Part shown: positions 17,431-25,272 of the stretch, piece by piece
Numbering within the stretch: position 1 is the stretch's first letter
Layout of the letters: each line of letters begins with the position of its first letter
From: Bacteroidota bacterium
GTDB taxonomy: Bacteria > Bacteroidota > Bacteroidia > Bacteroidales > Porphyromonadaceae
NCBI GenBank assembly: GCA_023395395.1
Contig: JAEWZH010000003.1
Coordinates: forward strand, 108,599 to 172,598
Length of the DNA stretch: 64,000 nt
Reading direction: 5' to 3'
The notes under the pieces: model-generated
The model's database searches: none
What the model was told of the DNA's origin: nothing
Seen by the model: the letters and a program-made list of their open reading frames with translations, nothing else
Translations under genes and position numbers: made by a program

Positions 17431-19743
17431 TTAAAATTGGTAACGCACCGCAAAGCGAGCATTAATGCCCAAGTCATGGGCGTAATAGCGTGCTCTGCTA
17501 GTGTATTCTTTGTATTCCCGATTCAGTAAATTCTCTACCGAAAAGGTATAAGTGAGTTTGCTCCTCTCCTGGAGTGGCTGTTCATAGCTGGCTCGGAGTC
17601 CAAATAGATGATAAGCAGGGGGTGCAAAAGAGATTAGGTCGGTATCTGGATCAAACCGCTTTTGCTCAGCGACATATTTATGTTCTAGTGCGATATATCC
17701 TCTAGCAAAATCGACTTTCAGCTCCTGACCTATTCTCAGTGGTGGGATAAAAGGGAGATAGCGTCCTGTACTCCGCTCCGCAGCCCAAATCATCTCGGCC
17801 GATACATCGTAACTAAGCCAGCTAAATGGGGAAATAGTCGCCTCCGCATCTACGCCGTGTAGGGTAGCAGATGTCTGCCTATAACGAAAGAGCGGATAAG
17901 CTCCCGAAACAAGGCGATGCACTTCTCCCGTAGGCTCTTGATAAATATAATGATCTATCCACTGTAGATAGCCCTCGACATCCAGTTGGAAGTACTCATG
18001 GCTATAGCCAAGCGAAGCAATCCACTTGAGTGCTCGTTCCGACTTCAGCTTCTCTTGACCCACGACATAGATACCGCTCTCCTGATCCAGTCCATTGCTA
18101 TAGAGCTCCGCCACATGTGGAGAGCGCCAAGCGGTCCCCAGCTGACTTCGGAGGGTCAGCCCCTTAGTCACTTCTGCGTAGCCCCCTAGCGTATAGGTGA
18201 TGTTGAACTGGCGTTCCACTCCGCCATAGGGTTCACTGTCATAATTAATCCCTACCGCCTCGATGCGATTGCCATCAAGGCGCACACCACTCTCGACACC
18301 CCAATGGTCTCGGCCATACTTTCCGAGGGCATACCCCCCAATTCCTCCCTCGGTATAATTGGGAATCATAGGCACCACGCCAGTACCCGGGGTATTGTAA
18401 TTGTTGGTAAAGCGCCCCAGCCATCCCGCCTCGGCACTCCACGCTCGCTTACCATTGTATCGCCACTGCAGTTCGCCTTGCACATTATGCAACACAAGCG
18501 CCATCTCCGGTACTGCGCTCAACTTATTGCGTCGAAGATGATACTCGTCTCTCTGATTGCGTTGATAAGCTACTTGGCTCCGCAAGGTATGGTAACGATC
18601 AATATGATAGTGCCCTTCGAGCTTGACCAGTGTATGGGCGACCTTGTGAAAACCGTAGTCGATATGACGGGTAAAAGGTGTAATCACCTCCTCCGCAGGA
18701 CGTCCCGCCTCTATGCGCTCTCTCAATAAATCTACATTACCCATCTGTGCCCCGAAAAAGACCCCTTCCTTTTCCCACAGATGACTCATAAAGAGCTCCA
18801 GTTGCAGTCGAGCATTTTGCAGCCCGATAGTCCCCTGACCACTCCAGGCACGATGACCGGTATTATTGAGGAGATACTTGGCACTTCGTTTATCTCCGCT
18901 ATTGGCATAATCTCCTTGCAGGCGCCATGCCCACTCGCCTTGCTTCCCGAAGCTGTGCTCCAGTCCGGCAGAGACCCCAAAACCAAGTCCATTGCTCTGA
19001 AAATAGGGCGTCACCTCGCCTACAAGAGACTCACAGTGATAGGGTAGCGCTCGTTGCTCTACCAGTATCACGCCACCAAGCGCATCGGCACCATAGCGCA
19101 CACTCTCAGCCCCCTTAAGCACAGATATTCGCCCCGCCTGAGCAATCTCGATCTCAGGGGCATGGCTATTGCTCCACTGCTGGCTCGTATGGCGCACGCC
19201 ATTATTGAGGATTAGGATGCGATTGCCATGCAACCCATGAATTACCGGTTTGCTTGCCGAAGTTCCTGTGGTGATGAGGCTCACGCCACGCAAGCCCTCC
19301 AGCACTTCACCGAGACTACTCCCTACCCCCTCATGCAGAGAGAGAGCAGAGATATTTTGACCCACGGCCTCACGACGAATAGGATTGCTCTCGGCAGTCA
19401 CGACAAGCTCGTGCAACTGCTCTTCTGACAGTCGCATCCGCACGATACGTGGAGAAAGAGCTTGGAGTACAGCTAGAGTAAAGCTCTGATTTTCAAACCC
19501 AATGTAACTAAATGTGATAAGTTGATGATGGCTCAAATCTGTAGGAATGGTCACCGTCCCTTTGGGGTCACTCACAGTCCCACGCTCCGCAAAGCGGACG
19601 GTAACACCAGGTAGAGGGAAACCCTCTTCGTCTACCACCTGTAGGCGAAGCCCCTGCTCTTGAGCCGACGCAGGTACGTCCCCAACCGTCAGCAACAGCA
19701 GGATTGAGACCACCAAAAGTAGCCTCTCATAAATATATATCAT
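17431..19743 (-). CDS. TonB-dependent receptor, probably for zinc or another metal
   Basis: A 770-residue receptor: signal peptide (to about residue 28), a carboxypeptidase-regulatory-like domain (30-110), a plug (about 120-230; VLEGLRGVSLITTGTSASKPVIHGLHGNRILILNNG, SVLKGAESVRYGADALGGVILV) and a barrel ending ARFAVRYQF. The plug motif IHGLHGNRILILNNGVRHTSQQW with SNSHAPEIE resembles ZnuD-type zinc receptors more than siderophore or SusC receptors. The neighbouring His-rich small protein and His-rich lipoprotein support metal transport. Which metal it carries cannot be read from the sequence. Known heme receptors such as HmuR are an alternative, less favoured because no HmuY-like partner is present. 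Confidence 0.85.
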   Translation of the reverse strand: MIYIYERLLLVVSILLLLTVGDVPASAQEQGLRLQVVDEEGFPLPGVTVRFAERGTVSDPKGTVTIPTDLSHHQLITFSYIGFENQSFTLAVLQALSPRIVRMRLSEEQLHELVVTAESNPIRREAVGQNISALSLHEGVGSSLGEVLEGLRGVSLITTGTSASKPVIHGLHGNRILILNNGVRHTSQQWSNSHAPEIEIAQAGRISVLKGAESVRYGADALGGVILVEQRALPYHCESLVGEVTPYFQSNGLGFGVSAGLEHSFGKQGEWAWRLQGDYANSGDKRSAKYLLNNTGHRAWSGQGTIGLQNARLQLELFMSHLWEKEGVFFGAQMGNVDLLRERIEAGRPAEEVITPFTRHIDYGFHKVAHTLVKLEGHYHIDRYHTLRSQVAYQRNQRDEYHLRRNKLSAVPEMALVLHNVQGELQWRYNGKRAWSAEAGWLGRFTNNYNTPGTGVVPMIPNYTEGGIGGYALGKYGRDHWGVESGVRLDGNRIEAVGINYDSEPYGGVERQFNITYTLGGYAEVTKGLTLRSQLGTAWRSPHVAELYSNGLDQESGIYVVGQEKLKSERALKWIASLGYSHEYFQLDVEGYLQWIDHYIYQEPTGEVHRLVSGAYPLFRYRQTSATLHGVDAEATISPFSWLSYDVSAEMIWAAERSTGRYLPFIPPLRIGQELKVDFARGYIALEHKYVAEQKRFDPDTDLISFAPPAYHLFGLRASYEQPLQERSKLTYTFSVENLLNREYKEYTSRARYYAHDLGINARFAVRYQF

Positions 19744-19870
19744 TTTGAAAATGCTCTAAAGTCAATCAGCGACCGACCTTAACCACAAACCACAGCTCTC
19801 ATTAATTGAATGTAGAGCCACCGGATAAGCAGCCGCCAACTACAATTTTCCAATCACAATTTTCGAGTGA

Positions 19871-20200
19871 TTAGCAAATGGGCGGAGCACGTAGAGAGGG
19901 ATGGACAGATTGTCCAGAAAACAAAGTAGCCGCACAATCTATCCCCAAGACAAGGCTCCCCACATAGGCAGCATCTGGGACATCAAGGGCAGCTACGACA
20001 GAAAAAGGAGAAGAGACAAAGACAAGCAACATACACTGCTCATCCTCCATATCTCCTGAATGTGCCTCGGCATGGAGGTGATCGTGAAGATGATGGTGCG
20101 AAAGCGTATGCGCCACAAGTGCCCCACCAAGCCAAACCATCACGGTCAGCATCAGCAGCGCACTAAGTCTATTTATCCTTTCTGCACTCTTCCTCCTCAT
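19871..20200 (-). CDS. Small histidine-rich membrane-anchored protein
   Basis: A 109-residue protein with an N-terminal membrane or signal helix (ALLMLTVMVWLGGALVAHTL) followed by a dense His cluster (HTLSHHHLHDHLHAEAH), a Cys, and a C-terminal SLRAPPIC. The His cluster and RAPP ending recall small metal-related proteins that precede TonB receptors in other Gram-negatives; the exact family is uncertain. It lies 127 bases upstream of the ZnuD-like receptor on the same strand. The ATG at 20200 would lie only a few bases after the predicted transcription start, giving a near-leaderless mRNA; an internal Met is an alternative. Confidence 0.65.
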   Translation of the reverse strand: MRRKSAERINRLSALLMLTVMVWLGGALVAHTLSHHHLHDHLHAEAHSGDMEDEQCMLLVFVSSPFSVVAALDVPDAAYVGSLVLGIDCAATLFSGQSVHPSLRAPPIC

Positions 20201-20209
20201 ATATGTACA

Positions 20210-20240
20210 CAAAGGTATATCAAATCACACACACGACCAA
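20210..20240 (-). promoter_or_regulatory. Promoter of the His-rich protein and metal-uptake operon
   Basis: On the minus strand TTG (20240-20238), a 20-base gap and TACCTTTG (20217-20210) form a full promoter. The ATG at 20200 is only about 10 bases past the box. Confidence 0.75.
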
Positions 20241-20325
20241 GCCCCTAACATTTATTATCACATACAAACACACAGATCCCCTCAGATCAGACAATAAAAC
20301 ACTCAGTGAAAGCGTTGGTCGCCGG

Positions 20326-20534
20326 CAATATCAGACATGACCTAAATCTAGGGAACCCCTAAACGGTGTCTATAGATTGCATGACCATTTAATATATACT
20401 AACCTGCATATTTGATATATATTAAACTTGATGATTAGTATATATTAAATACATAAATTAGTATATATTAAATGGTCATGCAATCCATAGAGGACAGACG
20501 ATGCTGATACATAGATGGTTCAATGAATCTACCT
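20326..20534. repeat. Dyad-symmetric intergenic element, copy 2
   Basis: Four 15-bp units start at 20388, 20411, 20434 and 20457, again exactly 23 bp apart. Arms 20371-20402 and 20458-20489 pair over 32 bp with one mismatch, including 10 bp of flank (GATTGCA form) not shared with the other copies. A block at 20515-20534 is identical to copy 1 at 17 of 20 bases and lies at the same 58-base offset from unit 4. The element lies between the divergent promoters of the metal operon and nspC. Confidence 0.85.
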
Positions 20535-20651
20535 ATTAGATTCAATCAGTAGAGGATAACGAAAAGATACCCAAAGTCTATTCTCATAGATGGCTTACCA
20601 ATCCTTCAAGATTTTGCCGAAGGATGAGATGCAACAGTCTTATAATATTGG

Positions 20652-20659
20652 TATCTTTG
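20652..20659 (+). promoter_or_regulatory. -7 box of nspC
   Basis: TATCTTTG lies 25 bases before the ATG at 20684. No TTG is found at the standard spacing. Confidence 0.5.
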
Positions 20660-20683
20660 AGCAGATTATATGAGTTTTGAGAG

Positions 20684-21886
20684 ATGAGTAATGAATATAC
20701 GTTCAAGGAGAAAGTGTTAATGGGAAGTGACCCACACCACTTTTTCCCCGGTCGGTTGCGCACGCCTGCTTATGTGCAAGTGGAGGAACAGCTTCGCGCC
20801 AATCTCGAGCGCATTCGGTATGTCGCACAGGAAGCAGGAGTGGAGATCATATTGGCATTTAAGGCATATGCCCTTTGGAAGTTATTCCCAATATTTAGGG
20901 AGTACATCAGTGCTTCGACTGCGAGCTCACTTGCCGAAGCCCGCATGGGGCGAGACAAAATGGGCAATCGCACCCACACCTATGCAGTTGTGTACAAGGA
21001 CATAGAGTTTGAAGAGATTATGGATTGTAGCACCCATATCGTCTTCAATAGTATGGCACAGTTTGAGAGGTATTACCCCAGAGTAAAGGACTACAAAGAT
21101 TACCCCATCGAGTGCGGTATTAGGATCAATCCGGAGTATAGCGAGGTAGGCACAGAGCTTTACAATCCGGCTGCTCCCGGAAGCCGCATGGGGGCAATTG
21201 TCTCGCAGATACCTGACCAGCTCCCCGAGGGGCTTGTGGGACTACATATCCACACCCACTGTGAGAGTAATTCGTATCAGTTGGAACGCTCTTTGCGGAA
21301 TATCGAGGCGAAGTGCGACCACCTCCTGAAGCGAGCCAAGTGGCTCAACCTCGGAGGTGGGCACCTCATAACTCATCAGGAGTACGACATCGAGCACCTA
21401 GTCGGTTTGCTCAGAGACTTCAAGGCAAAGTACCCACACCTGCATGTCATACTAGAGCCAGGGAGTGCATTTGCATGGGAGACGGGCTACCTGGTAGCGA
21501 CGGTGGAGGATATTGTGGAAAACCATGGTATCCGCACTCTGATGATGGATGCTTCATTTACCTGTCACATGCCCGACTGCCTCGAGATGCCGTACCAACC
21601 AAGGGTGCGAGGAGCAGAGCAGGAGCAGACAGATACCCACACGCACAAGTACCGCATCGGTGGGAATAGTTGCCTAAGTGGAGATGTGATGGGGGATTGG
21701 TATTTTGCTGACGAACCCATGGTGGGCGACTTATTGATATTTGAGGATATGTTGCACTACACCTCGGTGAAAACCAATATGTTCAACGGCATCCACCACC
21801 CCTCCATCTGCATCGAGCATTTGGACGGCACGCTCGAAGTACTCAGAGCATACACTGTAGAGGATTATCTAAATAGGATGGACTAA
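20684..21886 (+). CDS. nspC: Carboxynorspermidine decarboxylase
   Basis: A 400-residue PLP enzyme of the alanine-racemase fold that makes norspermidine or spermidine from the carboxy-polyamine, in the route used by many Bacteroidota instead of SpeD/SpeE. The PLP lysine is Lys60 in LAFKAYALW; other hallmarks are GLHIHTHCES, LNLGGGHL, ILEPGSAFAW, CHMPDCLEMPY and IGGNSCLSGD with the catalytic cysteine. An alternative start is the ATG at 20720. It heads a run of closely spaced genes (ftsY after 7 bases). The partner carboxynorspermidine synthase is not in the window. Confidence 0.95.
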   Translation: MSNEYTFKEKVLMGSDPHHFFPGRLRTPAYVQVEEQLRANLERIRYVAQEAGVEIILAFKAYALWKLFPIFREYISASTASSLAEARMGRDKMGNRTHTYAVVYKDIEFEEIMDCSTHIVFNSMAQFERYYPRVKDYKDYPIECGIRINPEYSEVGTELYNPAAPGSRMGAIVSQIPDQLPEGLVGLHIHTHCESNSYQLERSLRNIEAKCDHLLKRAKWLNLGGGHLITHQEYDIEHLVGLLRDFKAKYPHLHVILEPGSAFAWETGYLVATVEDIVENHGIRTLMMDASFTCHMPDCLEMPYQPRVRGAEQEQTDTHTHKYRIGGNSCLSGDVMGDWYFADEPMVGDLLIFEDMLHYTSVKTNMFNGIHHPSICIEHLDGTLEVLRAYTVEDYLNRMD

Positions 21887-21893
21887 TAGGGAT

Positions 21894-22850
21894 ATGGGAT
21901 TTTTTGGACTATTTTCAAAAGAAAAGAAAGAAACACTGGATAGCGGACTGGAGAAGACCAAGGAGTCGTTTTTTGGGAAACTATCGCGCAGTGTAGCGGG
22001 GAAGTCTAAGGTAGACGATGAGGTGCTGGACGAACTGGAGATGACACTCGTAAGCAGCGATGTAGGAGTGCCTACGACACTGAAAATCATCAAGCGCATC
22101 GAGGAGCGTGTGGCACGAGATAAGTACGTAAGTACCGGCGAACTCAATACGATTCTAAAAGAGGAGGTCGCTGCGATGCTCCAAGAGAATAATACCGAGG
22201 ATGGCACTGCTTTTACCATTGAAAAGGAGCATACCCCCTATGTTATCCTCGTGGTAGGGGTCAATGGTGTGGGCAAGACAACGACTATTGGTAAACTAGC
22301 ACACCAATTTAAGAGTTCGGGCTACAATGTGGTGCTCGGTGCAGCGGATACTTTTAGAGCTGCTGCTGTAGACCAGTTGGTCATCTGGGGCGAACGTGTA
22401 GGCGTGCCAGTAGTGAGGCAAGCGATGGGAAGTGACCCTGCTTCGGTGGCTTTTGACACTGTCTCAAGTGCCAAGGCACACAATGCAGATGTCGTCATCA
22501 TAGATACGGCTGGGCGTCTGCACAATAAGGTGGGTTTGATGAACGAACTGACCAAGATAAAAAATGTGATGAAGAAGGTGCTGCCTGATGCCCCTCAGGA
22601 GGTGCTACTGGTACTCGACGGCTCGACCGGGCAAAATGCCTATGAGCAAGCTAAGGAGTTTACTGCAGCTACTGATGTGACTGCGCTAGCTATTACTAAG
22701 CTAGATGGCACCGCTAAGGGAGGTGTAGTTCTGGGCATTTCGGATCAGTTCAAGATTCCAGTGAAGTACATAGGACTGGGTGAGAAGATGACGGACTTAC
22801 AACTATTCAATAAGCAGGAGTTTGTAGAATCTCTATTCAGTGAAAAATGA
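21894..22850 (+). CDS. ftsY: Signal recognition particle receptor FtsY
   Basis: A 318-residue SRP GTPase. A short charged N-terminal part and an N domain (to about 110) precede the G domain: GVNGVGKTTTIGKL (122-135), DTFRAAAVDQL, DTAGRLHNK and TKLDGTAKGG. FtsY docks ribosome-nascent chain-SRP complexes at the membrane. It lacks the long acidic A domain of the E. coli protein, which is normal in this phylum. Its end overlaps rimO by 4 bases. Confidence 0.97.
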   Translation: MGFFGLFSKEKKETLDSGLEKTKESFFGKLSRSVAGKSKVDDEVLDELEMTLVSSDVGVPTTLKIIKRIEERVARDKYVSTGELNTILKEEVAAMLQENNTEDGTAFTIEKEHTPYVILVVGVNGVGKTTTIGKLAHQFKSSGYNVVLGAADTFRAAAVDQLVIWGERVGVPVVRQAMGSDPASVAFDTVSSAKAHNADVVIIDTAGRLHNKVGLMNELTKIKNVMKKVLPDAPQEVLLVLDGSTGQNAYEQAKEFTAATDVTALAITKLDGTAKGGVVLGISDQFKIPVKYIGLGEKMTDLQLFNKQEFVESLFSEK

Positions 22851-24142
22851 GGAAAAATAGAGTAGACGTCATCACCATGGGATGCTCCAAGAATCTTGTG
22901 GATTCGGAGCTGGTGATGCGACAATTTGCGAGCAATGGCTATCAGGTAGAGCATGATGCCGAGATTCCTGAAGGGGAGATTGTTGTCATCAATACTTGTG
23001 GATTTATTGAGGCTGCTCGAGAAGAGAGCATCAATACCATCCTGCAACTGGTGGAGGGGAAGAAAGAAGGGCGTATAGGGAAGGTCTTCGTGATGGGCTG
23101 TCTGAGTGAGCGCTACATGGAAGAATTGAAGGCTGAAATCCCAGAGGTAGATGGGTGGTATGGGAAGTTTAACTGGAAAGGTCTCCTCGCAGAGGTCGGC
23201 AAGGCATACCATACTTCTCCTGCTGATGCTCGACTGCTCTCTACTCCCAACCATTACGCCTTTGTCAAGGTCTCGGAAGGTTGCGACCGTACTTGTGCCT
23301 ACTGCTCTATCCCACTGATGACGGGGAAGCATGTGTCTCGCCTAATAGAGGAGATACTCGAGGAGGTCGAGGGGCTAGCGAAGCGAGGAGTAAAGGAGCT
23401 ACAGCTTATTGCACAAGACCTCACTTATTATGGTTTAGATCTGTATAAGGAGCATCGAATTGCCCAATTGGTTCGTGCCATCTGTCAGATTGACGGCATC
23501 GAATGGGTAAGGCTGCACTATGCGTATCCCAATCATTTTCCTTATGAACTATTGGAGATCATTCGTGAAGAGCCCAAGGTATGTAAGTACCTCGACATTG
23601 CACTCCAACACATAAGCGACCCGGTCCTCAAGGCTATGCGCCGCAATGTAGGCAGGGAGGAGACACTCGCCCTTATCAAACGCATACGAGAGGAGGTGCC
23701 AGGGATCTATCTTCGCACCACCCTTATGGTTGGGCATCCGGGAGAAACCGAGGAGGCGTATCAGGAGTTGATTGACTTTGTGCAAGAGGTTCGCTTTGAA
23801 CGCATGGGTGCCTTTAGCTATTCTCACGAGGAGGGGACTTATGGGTACCAGCACTATACAGATGAGATTGCCCCAGAGGTGAAGCAAGAACGCCTAGGAC
23901 GACTGATGGACATTCAGCAAGAGATTGCTTTCCAACAGTCGGAGCGCCTGGTAGGTACCACCCAAAAGGTCATCATCGATAGAGCATCGGAGGGATATTA
24001 TATCGGGCGTACTCAATATGATTCGCCCGATGTAGACCCTGAGGTACTCGTCCCTACGGATGAGGAATTGATAATCGGGGCATTCTATGATGTAGAGATT
24101 ATTGAAGCAGACGGTTTTGACACTATTGGAAAGCTAGTATGA
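22847..24142 (+). CDS. rimO: Ribosomal protein S12 methylthiotransferase RimO
   Basis: A 431-residue radical SAM enzyme that adds a methylthio group to Asp of ribosomal protein S12. It shows the N-terminal UPF0004 domain with its cysteines (MGCSKNLVDSE, NTCGFI, GCLSERY), the radical SAM cluster motif CDRTCAYC (Cys146, 150, 153), GHPGETEE and a C-terminal TRAM domain. MNCSKN/DRTC pattern and length fit RimO rather than MiaB. Overlaps ftsY and the next gene by 4 bases each, indicating translational coupling. Confidence 0.96.
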   Translation: MRKNRVDVITMGCSKNLVDSELVMRQFASNGYQVEHDAEIPEGEIVVINTCGFIEAAREESINTILQLVEGKKEGRIGKVFVMGCLSERYMEELKAEIPEVDGWYGKFNWKGLLAEVGKAYHTSPADARLLSTPNHYAFVKVSEGCDRTCAYCSIPLMTGKHVSRLIEEILEEVEGLAKRGVKELQLIAQDLTYYGLDLYKEHRIAQLVRAICQIDGIEWVRLHYAYPNHFPYELLEIIREEPKVCKYLDIALQHISDPVLKAMRRNVGREETLALIKRIREEVPGIYLRTTLMVGHPGETEEAYQELIDFVQEVRFERMGAFSYSHEEGTYGYQHYTDEIAPEVKQERLGRLMDIQQEIAFQQSERLVGTTQKVIIDRASEGYYIGRTQYDSPDVDPEVLVPTDEELIIGAFYDVEIIEADGFDTIGKLV

Positions 24143-25272
24143 GCCATAGCGAGGAGATTCTGAATAAAGCCCAGGCACTAATTCTGTCGCGGTTACAGGA
24201 AAGGACAAGTATTGAGATTCCCGCAATAGGAGTCTTTAGACCTATATTCCACATGGAATATATCCTTGAGGAAGAGGAGGGACGAGTGCTTATACCTCCC
24301 CATATCTCGCTCTCCTATCAGCCTGCTGAATATCTCCTCGATGCCAGACACTATACAACGCTAGACCCTCAGCCACCAAACGATTACTTCTCTTCGGACT
24401 TTACCTCCAACCTCTCAGACCTCCACGGATGGGATGAAGGAGAGGTATCTCTGACTCTCTCCACTGAACTCAAAGAGGTGTTGGAGGGGCTATTCAAAGG
24501 GCGAAGGGTGACACTCCTCGGTATAGGGGACCTCTTTGTCACAGAAGAAGTCGCCGGTGTCCTCTTACTTAATTTCATCCCCAACCCAGCGCTGACACAA
24601 AGCCTAAACGCTCCTTTCTCCGTCTATAGCGAGACTAAACTGAGAGCTGACATCGACTTCCCTGAGATAGAGGTAAGACTGAATAGACCCATTGATGATG
24701 TCGTACTTCAATACGCTATAGCCCAACAACTGCCCGCTCCTGTACCGGCGGCAGAGACTGAAATCATTCCAGAGGTCGTACCAATGGTAGCTCCGGTACA
24801 AATAGAGAAGAAGAGTAGCAAAGCTCGGTGGCTATGGCTTGGTCTTGCCTTGGTTATTATCGTTGGAGCTTATATCCTATATCCTAAGCGACAAGTGCGG
24901 CCTCCGATGGCACCGATAGAGTCACCTACAGTGCTAGAAGATACTACCGTGACGGATCAGCCCATAGCACCTTTAGCGCCACTAGACACGATAGCAGTAC
25001 CTAAGGGAGGGTCGCTCGCTGCCGTTGCAAGGGAATACTACGACAATGCACTCTTCTGGGTCTATGTCTACATCGCCAATGTCGATAGCATACCCGATCC
25101 AGACAATCTGCGACCAGGACAAACCTTAATCGTACCTCCGCTTGAATGGTATCATCTGAAGAGCGACCCAGATGAAGCAAATAAGGAGGCAAAGGCTTGG
25201 GCAACTATCATCTTGAACCGTCGCTTCACATCCTACGAAGAGCAACGACCTCAACTCAATATTCATCCATGA
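24139..25272 (+). CDS. HU-like domain protein with membrane helix and LysM-like domain
   Basis: A 377-residue protein. Residues 1-60 resemble the Bacteroidota HU-like DNA-binding-derived domain (LNKAQALILSRLQERTSIEIPAIGVF), repeated weakly near 100-150. A single membrane helix lies at 231-249 (WLWLGLALVIIVGAYILYP), followed by a proline-rich linker and a LysM-like domain at about 288-334 (GGSLAAVAREYYDNALFWVYVYIANVD...LRPGQTLIVPP). So the N-terminus is cytoplasmic and the C-terminus likely binds peptidoglycan in the periplasm. The role is unknown; a link between chromosome or cytoplasm and cell wall is speculation. Overlaps both neighbours by 4 bases. Confidence 0.8.
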   Translation: MSHSEEILNKAQALILSRLQERTSIEIPAIGVFRPIFHMEYILEEEEGRVLIPPHISLSYQPAEYLLDARHYTTLDPQPPNDYFSSDFTSNLSDLHGWDEGEVSLTLSTELKEVLEGLFKGRRVTLLGIGDLFVTEEVAGVLLLNFIPNPALTQSLNAPFSVYSETKLRADIDFPEIEVRLNRPIDDVVLQYAIAQQLPAPVPAAETEIIPEVVPMVAPVQIEKKSSKARWLWLGLALVIIVGAYILYPKRQVRPPMAPIESPTVLEDTTVTDQPIAPLAPLDTIAVPKGGSLAAVAREYYDNALFWVYVYIANVDSIPDPDNLRPGQTLIVPPLEWYHLKSDPDEANKEAKAWATIILNRRFTSYEEQRPQLNIHP

